A DNA stretch of 64,000 bases from Paenibacillus sp. GM2 (GTDB lineage: Bacteria; Bacillota; Bacilli; Paenibacillales; Paenibacillaceae): positions 257,782 to 321,781 of the forward strand of contig NZ_LN831278.1 of the NCBI RefSeq assembly GCF_900069005.2. The letters are read 5' to 3'. The position numbers and the translations under genes are program-made. This document shows, one piece after another, positions 9,301 to 16,510 of this stretch (positions are counted from its first letter, which is position 1; each line of letters opens with the position of its first letter). The notes beneath the pieces were generated by a model. The model had not been told where the DNA came from, ran no database searches, and saw nothing but the letters and a program-made list of their open reading frames with translations.

Positions 9301-11416
9301 GGGATTGCTTAATACTTTTCGTGAATACGCCGGGAAGGTTGGGCTGGAGTCCGGGGATTTGTGGCAGGGGAATCAGAGTGTGCTAATTAGTGGGGCGATG
9401 CTGTTGATCTATGGACATCCGCTTGGGGATATCTATGAGAGACTGCTGTTGCACTCCGGGGACTTTCTGAGGCATAACAACAGCTACCATCTGAAGCAGA
9501 TAGCGGTATTTACCGCGGTGCTTGCCCGTTTGACAGGTTATCGATCGGCAAATGACCCTTTTGCGTCAATAGATATAACTAGCGAAGAGTTTGTCCAGCT
9601 CGTCCATGGCGATGAGTTCCATATCATTCAGGAGCTGGTCTACATCTATCAATACCTGGTCGGCTATATTCTGGGGGAATATCAACAAGCGGAAGAGGCG
9701 CTGGAGCAGGCGGCGGTTATTGCGAAATTCCGTTTGAAAAAGTTCGATTATATCATCCAGGATACTTATGAATCATTAGTGTGGGCTCAGCTATATGAGC
9801 AGGCGTCTGTAGCTAAACAGCGACAATATAGGGCAGGTATCCGCCAACGGCTGAAGAAATTGAAGAAGTTCGCCGATCGCTGTCCTCAAAACAATCTGCA
9901 CAAATATCAGTTGGTCAAAGCTGAATTGGATCGAATCCTCGGTAAATGGCGGCAGGCGGAAGAAGGGTATGAGCAGGCAATCGGCAATGCACGAAGCTAC
10001 AGCCATATCCATGATTTGGCTATAGCCGCAGAGTGTTACGGACGATATTGGCTCCGCAAGGATAGAGTGCAGTTGGCCAAGCATTATCTGTTGGAGGCTT
10101 ATGAAGCATACAGTAAGTGGGGAGCCGCTGCCAAAGTGACCTCTATGGAACAGCAATATGGCTATTTGCTGCATAGCAGACGACAACAGGGCTTGGAGAA
10201 TATCGATTATTTATCGGTGATGCAGTCGGCGCAGGCGATATCCGGAGAAATGGAAATGAACCGTCTGCTTCATAAGCTGATGAGCATTATGCTGCATAAT
10301 GCGGGTGCAGATTTAGGAGCGCTCCTATTTGACCACAATGGCAGATGGGTGATTGAAGCCTACGGAAGCCCTGAGGATCTCCGGATCGAATCGATCCCGT
10401 ACGAAGAGGACTCGGCGCTGATTCCGGCAGCTATTATCGGCTATGCGGGCAGAACCAAAGAGGAGATCGTGCTTCATGATGCTGCAAAAGAAGGGATGTT
10501 TGCGCGGGATCGCTATGTCCGCGAACAGGGACTGAAGTCGGTCATATGCTTGCCGATCATGTATCAGAATAAAATGGTCTGTCTGCTCTATATGGAGAAC
10601 AGATTGTCTACCGGTGTTTTTACCCCGGAGCGGCTTGATATATTGAAGCTGCTTGGCTCGCAATGTGCAATTTCCATTGCCAACGCCGGACTGTACACCG
10701 GGATCCAGATGCTTAAGGATAGTCTGGAGCAGCAGGTTGCGGAGCGAACCAGCAGCCTGGAGCAATCGATGCATGAGACCGCTGTCGCTCTGGCCGAAGT
10801 GTCGATCTATGAGGAGCGGAATCGAATCGCCCAGGAGATTCATGATATTGTCGGTCACACGCTTACTTCAACTATTTTGCAGATTGAGGCGGGCAGGCGG
10901 TTGTTCTTCAAAGATGCTGAGGCGGCTTCAGAACGTTTGAAGGAAGCGCAGGAGCTGGTCAGGCATAGTCTGAATGAAATTCGCGGAGCTGTTCATATGC
11001 TGAAGGAGGACAAGCATGCTGATTTCCTGCCGATTCTAAGGCAGCTGATTCGTGATACGGAGCGCAATACGGGAGTTGTAATTCATGCCGCCATTTACGA
11101 ACCGCCCGAGTTATCCCAAGCTCAGAAGAAGACGATCTATCATGCTTTACAGGAAGGGCTGACAAATGGAATTAGGCATGGAGGAAGCACGGAGTTCCAT
11201 TTTAGCCTGCGGACAGTGGGCTCTAACATCGAGTTCAAGCTTAAGGACCAAGGTCAAGGGGCGGAGCAACCCAAGATGGGCTTTGGACTGAAGGCGATGA
11301 AGGATCGGGTCGAGCAATTGGGGGGAAGCCTTGCCGTTAATATGAAGTTGAATCAAGGCTGTGAAATCGTGATAAATTTGCCTTACGCCTCGCGTTGGAT
11401 TGGAGAGAAGGTATGA
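6338..11416 (+). CDS. Giant sensor: pseudokinase - NTPase - GAF - NarL-type histidine kinase
   Basis: A 1692-aa cytoplasmic protein of the trifunctional kinase/ATPase/histidine kinase class. Residues 1-275 form a Ser/Thr kinase fold (YMSPEQTGR, DYYSFGITLYELLSG), but the catalytic HRD is H129-E-I, its following Lys and Asn are lost, and DFG is D149-L-R, so it is probably inactive. Walker A GEWGIGKT is at 329-336 and Walker B LILFMDD near 455-460 of a STAND/AAA-like NTPase, followed by roughly 700 residues of helical repeats. A GAF domain lies at about 1310-1455, a short coiled coil follows, then a HisKA_3 box with H1502 (EIHDIVGHTLT) and a HATPase (EGLTNGIRHG, DQGQG, GFGL) at 1597-1690. Its stop overlaps the response-regulator start, so they are a cognate pair. 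There is no membrane segment; the input signal is unknown. Confidence 0.9.
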   Translation: MIELPGYETIGKLSGNEEVVLYRLRRSSDGQYVLGKTTCDEYPQQLLIDSFHYEFDLLHKLDGRGTAKTYGLQMLKNRPVLLLHDDGGITLDQFLHSGSEPLDLTTFLEIAIEIIRSLMILQRENMTLHEIIPLYIYVNPAAKSVRFIDLRLCSSGLNQSPLSSRSRPESVLPYMSPEQTGRTGTRPDFRTDYYSFGITLYELLSGSLPFDLQDVSNIVYRHIARTPEPLHHRYPSIPVAVSDIVTKCIQKAPEARYSSAYGIKYDLEECLFCYQTSGKIDSLVPGSHDVPERWSGSIGYYGRQAEQQQLLAVLDQVSDGAAQVVWVQGEWGIGKTSFVQRTVAEHTSNEGFFAQSRSASNPAASPFDVWIQLIDDLLNRLFMESKVQIEVWRLRILEVLDGLGQLLIDLVPRLELLIGVQPSVLPLPSLEAQQRLHMLMNRFIQVFAQQGHPLILFMDDLQWMDEASLQYLIHLLNNPELKHTLVVLACREMECSAAAADSAMLLQGRLKSAYLKSSTVLLRGLDPVDIRQLLKDKLQYEASEDERLVRTLFYKTGGNPLLLQRLLQDLVAERRIFFDEETRGWRWDLLYITGMSVPGNASSYVADRMKALSEEHAGILGQAACLGNSFSLELLSLITGRTAEEFKEMLDFAIQEHFILISEYGAGYQFLDDDVRQEAYKLLPEAERQKIHLRFGRYLAGQLHHGNESEVFPAVNHLNKALELLDEPWQRRQAVELNLQAGLKAKQATAYETALIYLRNASGMLTDESWDCDYVLTFQIYRERAEAEFLCAHVEEADQLFSLLLHHAQSSQDKAYVYMIKLQLEASHDHHEEVISLGMRSLELLGVKHAFEPGTIGLILRLLRVGRMLRQHSPNTVCELPAMTDEVRKAAMTILVYTSNASFHVNQKGWVSSICTMIEMTLNDGITPEASIGFTGYALLLHFQFKRDEEAFKWGMMACRLAERYPVLYSKALTSFSLCMDSWRQYDPGLLNTFREYAGKVGLESGDLWQGNQSVLISGAMLLIYGHPLGDIYERLLLHSGDFLRHNNSYHLKQIAVFTAVLARLTGYRSANDPFASIDITSEEFVQLVHGDEFHIIQELVYIYQYLVGYILGEYQQAEEALEQAAVIAKFRLKKFDYIIQDTYESLVWAQLYEQASVAKQRQYRAGIRQRLKKLKKFADRCPQNNLHKYQLVKAELDRILGKWRQAEEGYEQAIGNARSYSHIHDLAIAAECYGRYWLRKDRVQLAKHYLLEAYEAYSKWGAAAKVTSMEQQYGYLLHSRRQQGLENIDYLSVMQSAQAISGEMEMNRLLHKLMSIMLHNAGADLGALLFDHNGRWVIEAYGSPEDLRIESIPYEEDSALIPAAIIGYAGRTKEEIVLHDAAKEGMFARDRYVREQGLKSVICLPIMYQNKMVCLLYMENRLSTGVFTPERLDILKLLGSQCAISIANAGLYTGIQMLKDSLEQQVAERTSSLEQSMHETAVALAEVSIYEERNRIAQEIHDIVGHTLTSTILQIEAGRRLFFKDAEAASERLKEAQELVRHSLNEIRGAVHMLKEDKHADFLPILRQLIRDTERNTGVVIHAAIYEPPELSQAQKKTIYHALQEGLTNGIRHGGSTEFHFSLRTVGSNIEFKLKDQGQGAEQPKMGFGLKAMKDRVEQLGGSLAVNMKLNQGCEIVINLPYASRWIGEKV

Positions 11417-12066
11417 AGAAAATTTCAATAGTGATTGCGGATGATCAGATGCTGACGCGGGAAGGCTTGCGGACGATTCTGGATCTTGAGGAGGATCTTG
11501 AGGTTATCGGTGTAGCCAGAAATGGTCAGGAGGTCTGTGAAATGGTGGATACCATGCGGCCGGATCTCGTGTTGCTCGACATTCGTATGCCGGTCATGGA
11601 TGGTATTAGTGCGCTCAAGCGAATCAAGCAAAGTCATCCCGATGTATTTATTTTGATTCTGACTACTTTTATCGAGACGGATTATATTGTCGAAGGATTG
11701 GCCAATGGGGCGAGCGGGTACATGCTGAAGGATATGGATGCCGATAAAATGATCGCTTCCATCCGTGATACGGTATCCGGACAATTTGTTCTTCCGGCAG
11801 CCGTCGCGGCCAAGCTTGCGATACGAATGAGTCGGTTTAATGAGGAATATGAGCAGTGGCAAAGATCGACCTTGGAGCATATTAAGCTTACGGAGCGCGA
11901 GGAAGAGCTGGCTCACCTGATTATCAAAGGCTTGAATAACCGAGAAATCGCAGATGCATTGCATATTGCCGAAGGTACAGCCCGGAATTATATCAGCAAT
12001 CTGTACAGTAAGCTAGAAGTTGTGGATCGGGCGCAGGCGATCGTCCGCCTTCAATCCATTATTTGA
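11413..12066 (+). CDS. NarL/FixJ-family response regulator (LuxR-type HTH)
   Basis: A 217-aa regulator. The receiver domain (1-120) has acidic pocket residues in IADDQ, phospho-acceptor D56 in LLDIRMP, and the conserved Lys in GYMLKDMD. The C-terminal LuxR helix-turn-helix is at about 150-210 (LTEREEELAHLIIKGLNNREIA, GTARNYISNLYSKL). ATG 11413 overlaps the kinase stop as ATGA, which argues for translational coupling and for this start over an upstream in-frame TTG. It would be phosphorylated by the upstream giant kinase and act as a DNA-binding activator; its targets are not evident. No clear terminator was seen directly after it. Confidence 0.93.
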   Translation: MKKISIVIADDQMLTREGLRTILDLEEDLEVIGVARNGQEVCEMVDTMRPDLVLLDIRMPVMDGISALKRIKQSHPDVFILILTTFIETDYIVEGLANGASGYMLKDMDADKMIASIRDTVSGQFVLPAAVAAKLAIRMSRFNEEYEQWQRSTLEHIKLTEREEELAHLIIKGLNNREIADALHIAEGTARNYISNLYSKLEVVDRAQAIVRLQSII

Positions 12067-12482
12067 TGGACTAAACGATCCAACAGGAGTATTCTGGAGT
12101 ATATATAGGGGATTTGGACGGTGTTGGCGAATCTTTTTACAGAATCAGGTATATTTCCGCGGGTCCCCGACTATATTATAAGAGTGTGTTTCAAGCACAC
12201 GAGTTTCAAGCTTTAAAATGACCTCAAAACGGTTCATATAGTTGTTACAGGTGCTAAACATAATAACTTGAATCATTCTTTACAGGGAACAGGTAATAAA
12301 TCCAAATTAGTACAGTTGCTTATTTAAGCGAATTGAACTATAATGAGAGTAATTGGAATTTTGGCCTGAACTCACATATTGTAGAGGGTTATGATTTTAA
12401 GTGCATAGCCTTGTGCAATATGTGATTTTTATTATTTAACGAATATAGAGGTCATATAATTAAATTTTTGGAGGTAATATTC
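12067..12482 (+). promoter_or_regulatory. Cold-shock gene promoter and long 5' leader
   Basis: The 415 bp before csp contain no gene. A perfect -10 box TATAAT is at 12339-12344 with a weak -35 (TTGCTT, 12316-12321) at 17-bp spacing. This predicts a leader of about 130 nt, typical of cold-shock mRNAs whose leader folding controls translation. An imperfect stem near 12186-12200 lies upstream of the promoter. No riboswitch consensus was recognised. Confidence 0.55.
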
Positions 12483-12683
12483 ATGGAAACAGGAACAGTT
12501 AAATGGTTCAACGCAGAAAAAGGCTTTGGTTTTATCGAGGTTGAAGGCGGCAATGACGTATTCGTGCATTTCAGCGCGATCGTTGGCGATGGCTTCAAAT
12601 CTTTGGACGAAGGCCAACGCGTTGAGTTCAACGTAGTTCAAGGCAACCGTGGTCCACAAGCCGAGAACGTTGTTAAGCTGTAA
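12483..12683 (+). CDS. csp: Cold-shock protein (CspA/CspB family)
   Basis: A 66-aa single-domain nucleic-acid chaperone that melts mRNA structure in the cold. RNP1 is KGFGFIEV and RNP2 is VFVHF, with the usual N-terminal TGTVKWFN. The start ATG has GGAGG 8 nt upstream; an in-frame TTG at 12468 overlaps that site and is rejected. It stands behind a long leader and before a terminator, and a cold-inducible YdjO-like gene follows. Confidence 0.96.
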   Translation: METGTVKWFNAEKGFGFIEVEGGNDVFVHFSAIVGDGFKSLDEGQRVEFNVVQGNRGPQAENVVKL

Positions 12684-12700
12684 GCTTATCTAAAGATAAT

Positions 12701-12735
12701 ATGCCCCAGACGTACCAGTTTGGGGCATTTTATTT
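12701..12735 (+). terminator. Terminator after csp
   Basis: ATGCCCCA (12701-12708) pairs with TGGGGCAT (12721-12728), followed by a T-rich run. Confidence 0.8.
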
Positions 12736-12776
12736 TATCAGCTAATCATTCCAGATGAGAAAGAGAGGGATGCTTC

Positions 12777-12986
12777 GTGTACAACTCGAGAAAAAAGCAA
12801 GCGGAAGAAATTCCAGAGGAGATTACGGCCATTTGGTCTTGCACGAATGATGATTGCAACGGTTGGATGAGACGCAACTTTGCTTTTTTGAATCACCCTA
12901 CTTGTCCTCAATGTGGGTCTACCATGGCGGAAGATGAGCGGATGCTCGCAGTATTGACCAATACCAGCTTCAATCATCACGATTAA
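12777..12986 (+). CDS. YdjO-like cold-inducible zinc-ribbon protein
   Basis: A 69-aa protein with four cysteines in two pairs (WSCTNDDCNGW and PTCPQCGS), which would form a zinc ribbon, and a basic turn between them. The pattern matches the YdjO family, whose Bacillus member is cold-inducible. GTG start at 12777 with AGAGGGA upstream. It follows csp and is separated from it only by the csp terminator, so its expression may rely on read-through or on its own promoter. Molecular function unknown. Confidence 0.8.
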   Translation: MYNSRKKQAEEIPEEITAIWSCTNDDCNGWMRRNFAFLNHPTCPQCGSTMAEDERMLAVLTNTSFNHHD

Positions 12987-13043
12987 ATGAAGTAAGCTAG
13001 GAAACATGGGGTAGATAGCTAATATGAAGAATCTTTCTATATG

Positions 13044-13079
13044 AACTGACGCTCGGTACAATGCCGGTGTCAGTTTTTT
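13044..13079 (+). terminator. Terminator after the YdjO-like gene
   Basis: AACTGAC (13044-13050) pairs with GTCAGTT (13069-13075), followed by TTTTTTG. Confidence 0.8.
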
Positions 13080-13130
13080 GTTATCCGTATATTCCTTATT
13101 TGTCAGGATGATCAGCTGTGAGCTTATGGC

Positions 13131-13158
13131 TTGTCATTACAGGTGTCTAGGGTATAAT
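13131..13158 (+). promoter_or_regulatory. SigA-type promoter of the AAC(3)-family gene
   Basis: TTGTCA (13131-13136), 16-bp spacer, TATAAT (13153-13158). Confidence 0.6.
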
Positions 13159-13203
13159 GGGCCATAATGGTCTTGCATCACTATAATGGGAGGCTTAATG
13201 ATA

Positions 13204-13983
13204 ATGCATACAAGCGACAGTCTGATCCATCAGCTAACGGCGGCCAAAATCGACCGCCAAGGCACTCTGCTCGTGCATTCATCCATGAAGAGCTTGGGTG
13301 AAGTCGATGGAGGAGCCGATACGGTGCTGGATGCACTCAGTGAATATATGCGGGAGGGGCTGCTAGTTCTCCCGACCCATACCTGGTCTTACATTAACGC
13401 GGATCGTCCAAAGTTCTATGTGGAGACCTCCCCGTCCTGCGTCGGGATTTTGCCGGAATTGTTCCGGGCGCGCGAGGGCGTGATTCGTTCTTATCACCCG
13501 ACACATTCGGTGGCGGCTTTGGGTGAGGATGCGGCTGAATTCGTAGCCGGGGCCGAATTATGCGATACACCTTGCCATAGAGAATCTCCATGGGGCAAGC
13601 TGTTGGACCGTCAAGCGACAATTATGCTTGTAGGTGTTGATCTAAGACGCAATACTTTTATTCATGGAATTGAGGAATGGGTAGATATTCCCGGTAGAAT
13701 TACGGATAGTCATGAGCAGTTATTCGTTGTGCTTGGTGATGGAACGGAGATTCCGGTACCTTCACGACGCCATTACGGGCTGCCATGGTCCGAGCATTTC
13801 TGGAAGGTAGAGAAGATTCTTGAACGGGAAGGCGCGATCCGCAAGGTCAAGTTCGGTGATGCTGATACCTGGATCTGTGATACCGTGCAGATGACAGCCA
13901 TACTGACGGAGATGCTGCGTGAGAATCCGGATTTATTCTCGGATAATGAACCGCTTGCCGGTGAGCTGATCCACTTGCCCTGA
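13204..13983 (+). CDS. AAC(3)-family aminoglycoside N-acetyltransferase
   Basis: A 259-aa acetyl-CoA-dependent N-acetyltransferase of the antibiotic_NAT (AAC(3)/YokD) family. Family motifs are LLVHSSMKSLG near the N-terminus, LVLPTHTWS, the HPTHSVAALG active-site stretch, CHRESPWGKL, and the dyad region ERRNTFIH-like (RRNTFIHGIEE). Starts at 13198 and 13204 share one GGGAGG site; the latter has the better spacing (10 nt). It has its own promoter and sits just before moaE. Family members include true 3-N-acetyltransferases of aminoglycosides and housekeeping proteins without resistance, so a resistance phenotype is not certain. Confidence 0.87.
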   Translation: MHTSDSLIHQLTAAKIDRQGTLLVHSSMKSLGEVDGGADTVLDALSEYMREGLLVLPTHTWSYINADRPKFYVETSPSCVGILPELFRAREGVIRSYHPTHSVAALGEDAAEFVAGAELCDTPCHRESPWGKLLDRQATIMLVGVDLRRNTFIHGIEEWVDIPGRITDSHEQLFVVLGDGTEIPVPSRRHYGLPWSEHFWKVEKILEREGAIRKVKFGDADTWICDTVQMTAILTEMLRENPDLFSDNEPLAGELIHLP

Positions 13984-14054
13984 TCGGGAATCTGGCTTCA
14001 TAATGATAATGTATCTAATATCGACGTAACGAAAATATCAAGCGAGGATTTATT

Positions 14055-14498
14055 ATGAAGCAATATGAAATTGTCGAACAGCCGATAGAGGCTCAGCCTT
14101 ATATCGATTACGTGCTTCATCCTGGGGCAGGCGCGGTAACGGTATTTACAGGACATGTCCGCGAGTGGACGCAAGGGGTTAGAACGAAATATCTTGCTTA
14201 TGAGGCCTATGTTCCCATGGCCGAGAAGATGCTGGCCCAGGTTGGCGAAGAGATCGAGCAGAAGTGGCCTGGTACAAGGGTTGCGATTGCCCATCGTATC
14301 GGTCAATTGCAAATCTCTGACATCGCGGTAGCTATCGCGGTCTCTTCTCCTCATCGTAAGGCGGCCTATGAGGCGAATGAATACGCAATTGAGCGTATCA
14401 AGGAAATGGTACCGATCTGGAAGAAGGAAATTTGGGAGAATGGCGAGGAATGGATCGGTGATCAGCGGAGGAGTCCGGAGCCGAAGGAAACTCCTTGA
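14055..14498 (+). CDS. moaE: Molybdopterin synthase catalytic subunit
   Basis: A 147-aa subunit that, with thiocarboxylated MoaD, converts cyclic pyranopterin phosphate to molybdopterin. Typical motifs are GAVTVFTGHVRE, YEAYVPMAEKML, AIAHRIGQLQISDIAVAIAVSSPHR and the substrate/MoaD-contact region VPIWKKEIWENGEEWI with its conserved lysines. GAGGA precedes the ATG. It is followed by moaA after 40 bp in the same direction. moaD and the other cofactor genes are not in this window. Confidence 0.95.
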   Translation: MKQYEIVEQPIEAQPYIDYVLHPGAGAVTVFTGHVREWTQGVRTKYLAYEAYVPMAEKMLAQVGEEIEQKWPGTRVAIAHRIGQLQISDIAVAIAVSSPHRKAAYEANEYAIERIKEMVPIWKKEIWENGEEWIGDQRRSPEPKETP

Positions 14499-14538
14499 TC
14501 CATCTGAAGCTTAGCTATACAAAGAAGGTGAAGCAGCT

Positions 14539-15555
14539 ATGAAAACAGAGCCGATGCAGGATCAACTGCAAAGGCCGATTAGGGATTTGCGGATATCTGT
14601 GACCGACCGCTGTAATTTTCGCTGTACCTATTGTATGCCTAAAGAAATCTTTGGCGATGATTACAGGTTCCTGCCCAGCGAAGAGCTGCTCACCTTTGAA
14701 GAGATCGTCTTAGTTGCAGAGGTATTCGCTTCTCTCGGTGTTCGTAAGCTCCGCCTGACGGGTGGCGAGCCGCTGTTGCGCAGCCATTTGCCATCGTTGA
14801 TTGAGAGACTGTGGCAGATCGACGGGATTGAAGATATCGGACTGACGACAAACGGTCTGTTGTTAGGACGATATGCAGACTCGCTGATGAATGCCGGACT
14901 GCGCCGTGTGAATGTGAGTCTGGATGCGCTTGATCCGAAGCTGTTCGGATATATGAATGGACGAGGTATTGAGCCTTCACGCATTCTGGACAATATGGAA
15001 CATGCAAGACGGATCGGATTGCAGGTGAAGGTGAACATGGTGGTGGAAAAGGGCTTGAATGAGCAGGAGATTTTGCCTATGGCCGCCTACTTCAAAGCGC
15101 GCGGAATCAAGCTCTGCTTCATTGAATTCATGGATGTTGGCAATGATAATGGCTGGAGTATGAAGAAGGTCGTGACCAAACGGGAGATCTATCATCTGCT
15201 GGCTTCACGATACGAGTTGGAGCCGCTGGAGAGCAATTACTTCGGAGAGGTTGCTCAGCGGTATCAGTATAAGGATGGATCGGCCGAAATCGGCTTCATC
15301 ACCTCGGTATCGGAATCTTTCTGTTCCACCTGTACCCGTGCCCGCCTCTCTTCGGAAGGCAAAATCTACACGTGTCTCTTCGCTTCGGAGGGCTTCAATC
15401 TGCGGCAAATGCTGCGCAGCGGGGCTTCCAGAACCCAGCTAACCCACGCAATCCGCGATGTATGGTTGTCGCGGCATGACCGATATTCCGACGAACGTAC
15501 CGAACAGACAGCACAGACCCGCAAAAAAATAAATATGTCCTATATTGGCGGATAA
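14539..15555 (+). CDS. moaA: GTP 3',8-cyclase (radical SAM)
   Basis: A 338-aa radical-SAM enzyme that performs the first step of molybdenum cofactor synthesis from GTP. The N-terminal SAM cluster cysteines are C25, C29 and C32 (TDRCNFRCTYCMP), the SAM site is LTGGEPLLR, and the C-terminal GTP-binding cluster is in FCSTCTRARLSSEGKIYTCLF. The protein ends in the MoaA-type tail INMSYIGG rather than the double glycine alone, within the normal 330-340 aa size. GAAGGTGAAG precedes the ATG. It forms a two-gene unit with moaE and ends at a strong terminator. Confidence 0.96.
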   Translation: MKTEPMQDQLQRPIRDLRISVTDRCNFRCTYCMPKEIFGDDYRFLPSEELLTFEEIVLVAEVFASLGVRKLRLTGGEPLLRSHLPSLIERLWQIDGIEDIGLTTNGLLLGRYADSLMNAGLRRVNVSLDALDPKLFGYMNGRGIEPSRILDNMEHARRIGLQVKVNMVVEKGLNEQEILPMAAYFKARGIKLCFIEFMDVGNDNGWSMKKVVTKREIYHLLASRYELEPLESNYFGEVAQRYQYKDGSAEIGFITSVSESFCSTCTRARLSSEGKIYTCLFASEGFNLRQMLRSGASRTQLTHAIRDVWLSRHDRYSDERTEQTAQTRKKINMSYIGG

Positions 15556-15616
15556 TAAGAAGAGCAATCCTCCTCATCTCCCTTGGGAGACAGGCTGGAT
15601 TGCTCTTGTGTGTTCA
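15556..15616. terminator. Terminator between moaA and hxlR-like gene
   Basis: AAGAGCAATCC pairs with GGATTGCTCTT across an internal CTCCCTTGGGAG hairpin, serving convergent genes. Confidence 0.75.
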
Positions 15617-15646
15617 ACCAGACTGATAAAATAAACGGTTGATCGG

Positions 15647-15964
15647 TCAGTCCAGTTCAACCCAGCGCGTCGCCCACTGTTGGATATCATCCATCAAGGG
15701 GGCAAGGTCACGGCCTTTATCAGTTAATGAGTATTCTATACGTACGGGCTTCTCCGGATATACAGTGCGGTGAATGACACCTTCTGACTCAAGCTCTCGC
15801 AGCCGGTCGGACAACACTTTACCGCTCAGATTGGGCAAAGAGTTCTCGATATCGATAAATCGCTGCGGTCCGTCCAGCAGTCGGTATACGATTAATGTAG
15901 ACCAACGTTTGCTTAGTAGTTCAATAGCTCGGTTAAATCGGGGGCAAAGCTGCGGCATTTCCAT
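15647..15964 (-). CDS. HxlR-family winged-helix transcriptional regulator
   Basis: A 105-aa DNA-binding protein. The HxlR signature is CPRFNRAIELLSKRWSTLIVYRLLDG, followed by the recognition region LSGKVLSDRLRELESEGVIHR and the wing EYSLTDKG. I place the start at ATG 15964, with AGAGGTG 6 nt upstream; an in-frame GTG at 15973 overlaps that site. HxlR regulators often respond to electrophiles or quinones and control a divergent neighbour, but here the upstream side holds only an IS remnant, so its target is unknown. Only one Cys (residue near 7) is present, in the position used for redox sensing in relatives. Confidence 0.9.
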   Translation of the reverse strand: MEMPQLCPRFNRAIELLSKRWSTLIVYRLLDGPQRFIDIENSLPNLSGKVLSDRLRELESEGVIHRTVYPEKPVRIEYSLTDKGRDLAPLMDDIQQWATRWVELD

Positions 15965-16214
15965 CGCTATCACCTCTTGTTAAGCATTATACATCTGCTA
16001 AATAAAATTAACAAGATAACTTTTCGTAACTAATATAGTAGCTAGCGGATAAATTGTAGAAATATATTTACTTACATAAAGTAACCATAGACGGCTTTGT
16101 TGCAGCTCATTATTACGAAACCGCAAAGTCATAATACGCAACAAGTGTTGTAAAAGAACTGTAAAGAGTCCGCAGGATTCATTAGTGTTATACTAACAGC
16201 ACCGTTTTTGTGAT

Positions 16215-16373
16215 CCGCCCTCCAAATAAAGCTTTTAACCGCACTCAACTTAAATTTTTCAGTATACGAATAAAATGTCTGTCCTTTTTTAGCCATAAAA
16301 ATCCCCTCCAAGTGTCACTCAAACCCTCATTTTAACATGAAGGTTTTTTGGAGTGCCTACTTGAAGGGGATCA
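16215..16373 (-). mobile_element. Remnant of an IS3-family insertion sequence (left end plus orfA start)
   Basis: On the minus strand, sequence starting TGATCCCCTTCAAG near 16373 leads through a GGAGGGGAT ribosome site to an ATG at 16296. It encodes MAKKGQTFYSYTEKFKLSAV, the N-terminus of IS3-type OrfA, with the frame breaking after about 24 codons near a GGAGGGCGG stretch. The rest of orfA, orfB and the other terminal repeat are missing. The interval 15990-16510 holds nothing else I can support. Confidence 0.6.
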
Positions 16374-16510
16374 TACCATATATGCAGGTTTTTCTATCTT
16401 TCAGGGGGAGTCATCAAAAGCTGTATTTTGCAGGAATTTAGTCAAGAGCATCTCGAGCAGCTAATAATCCGTACCGTGTTCAGATAGATACTGTTAACCG
16501 AACGAAAGAT

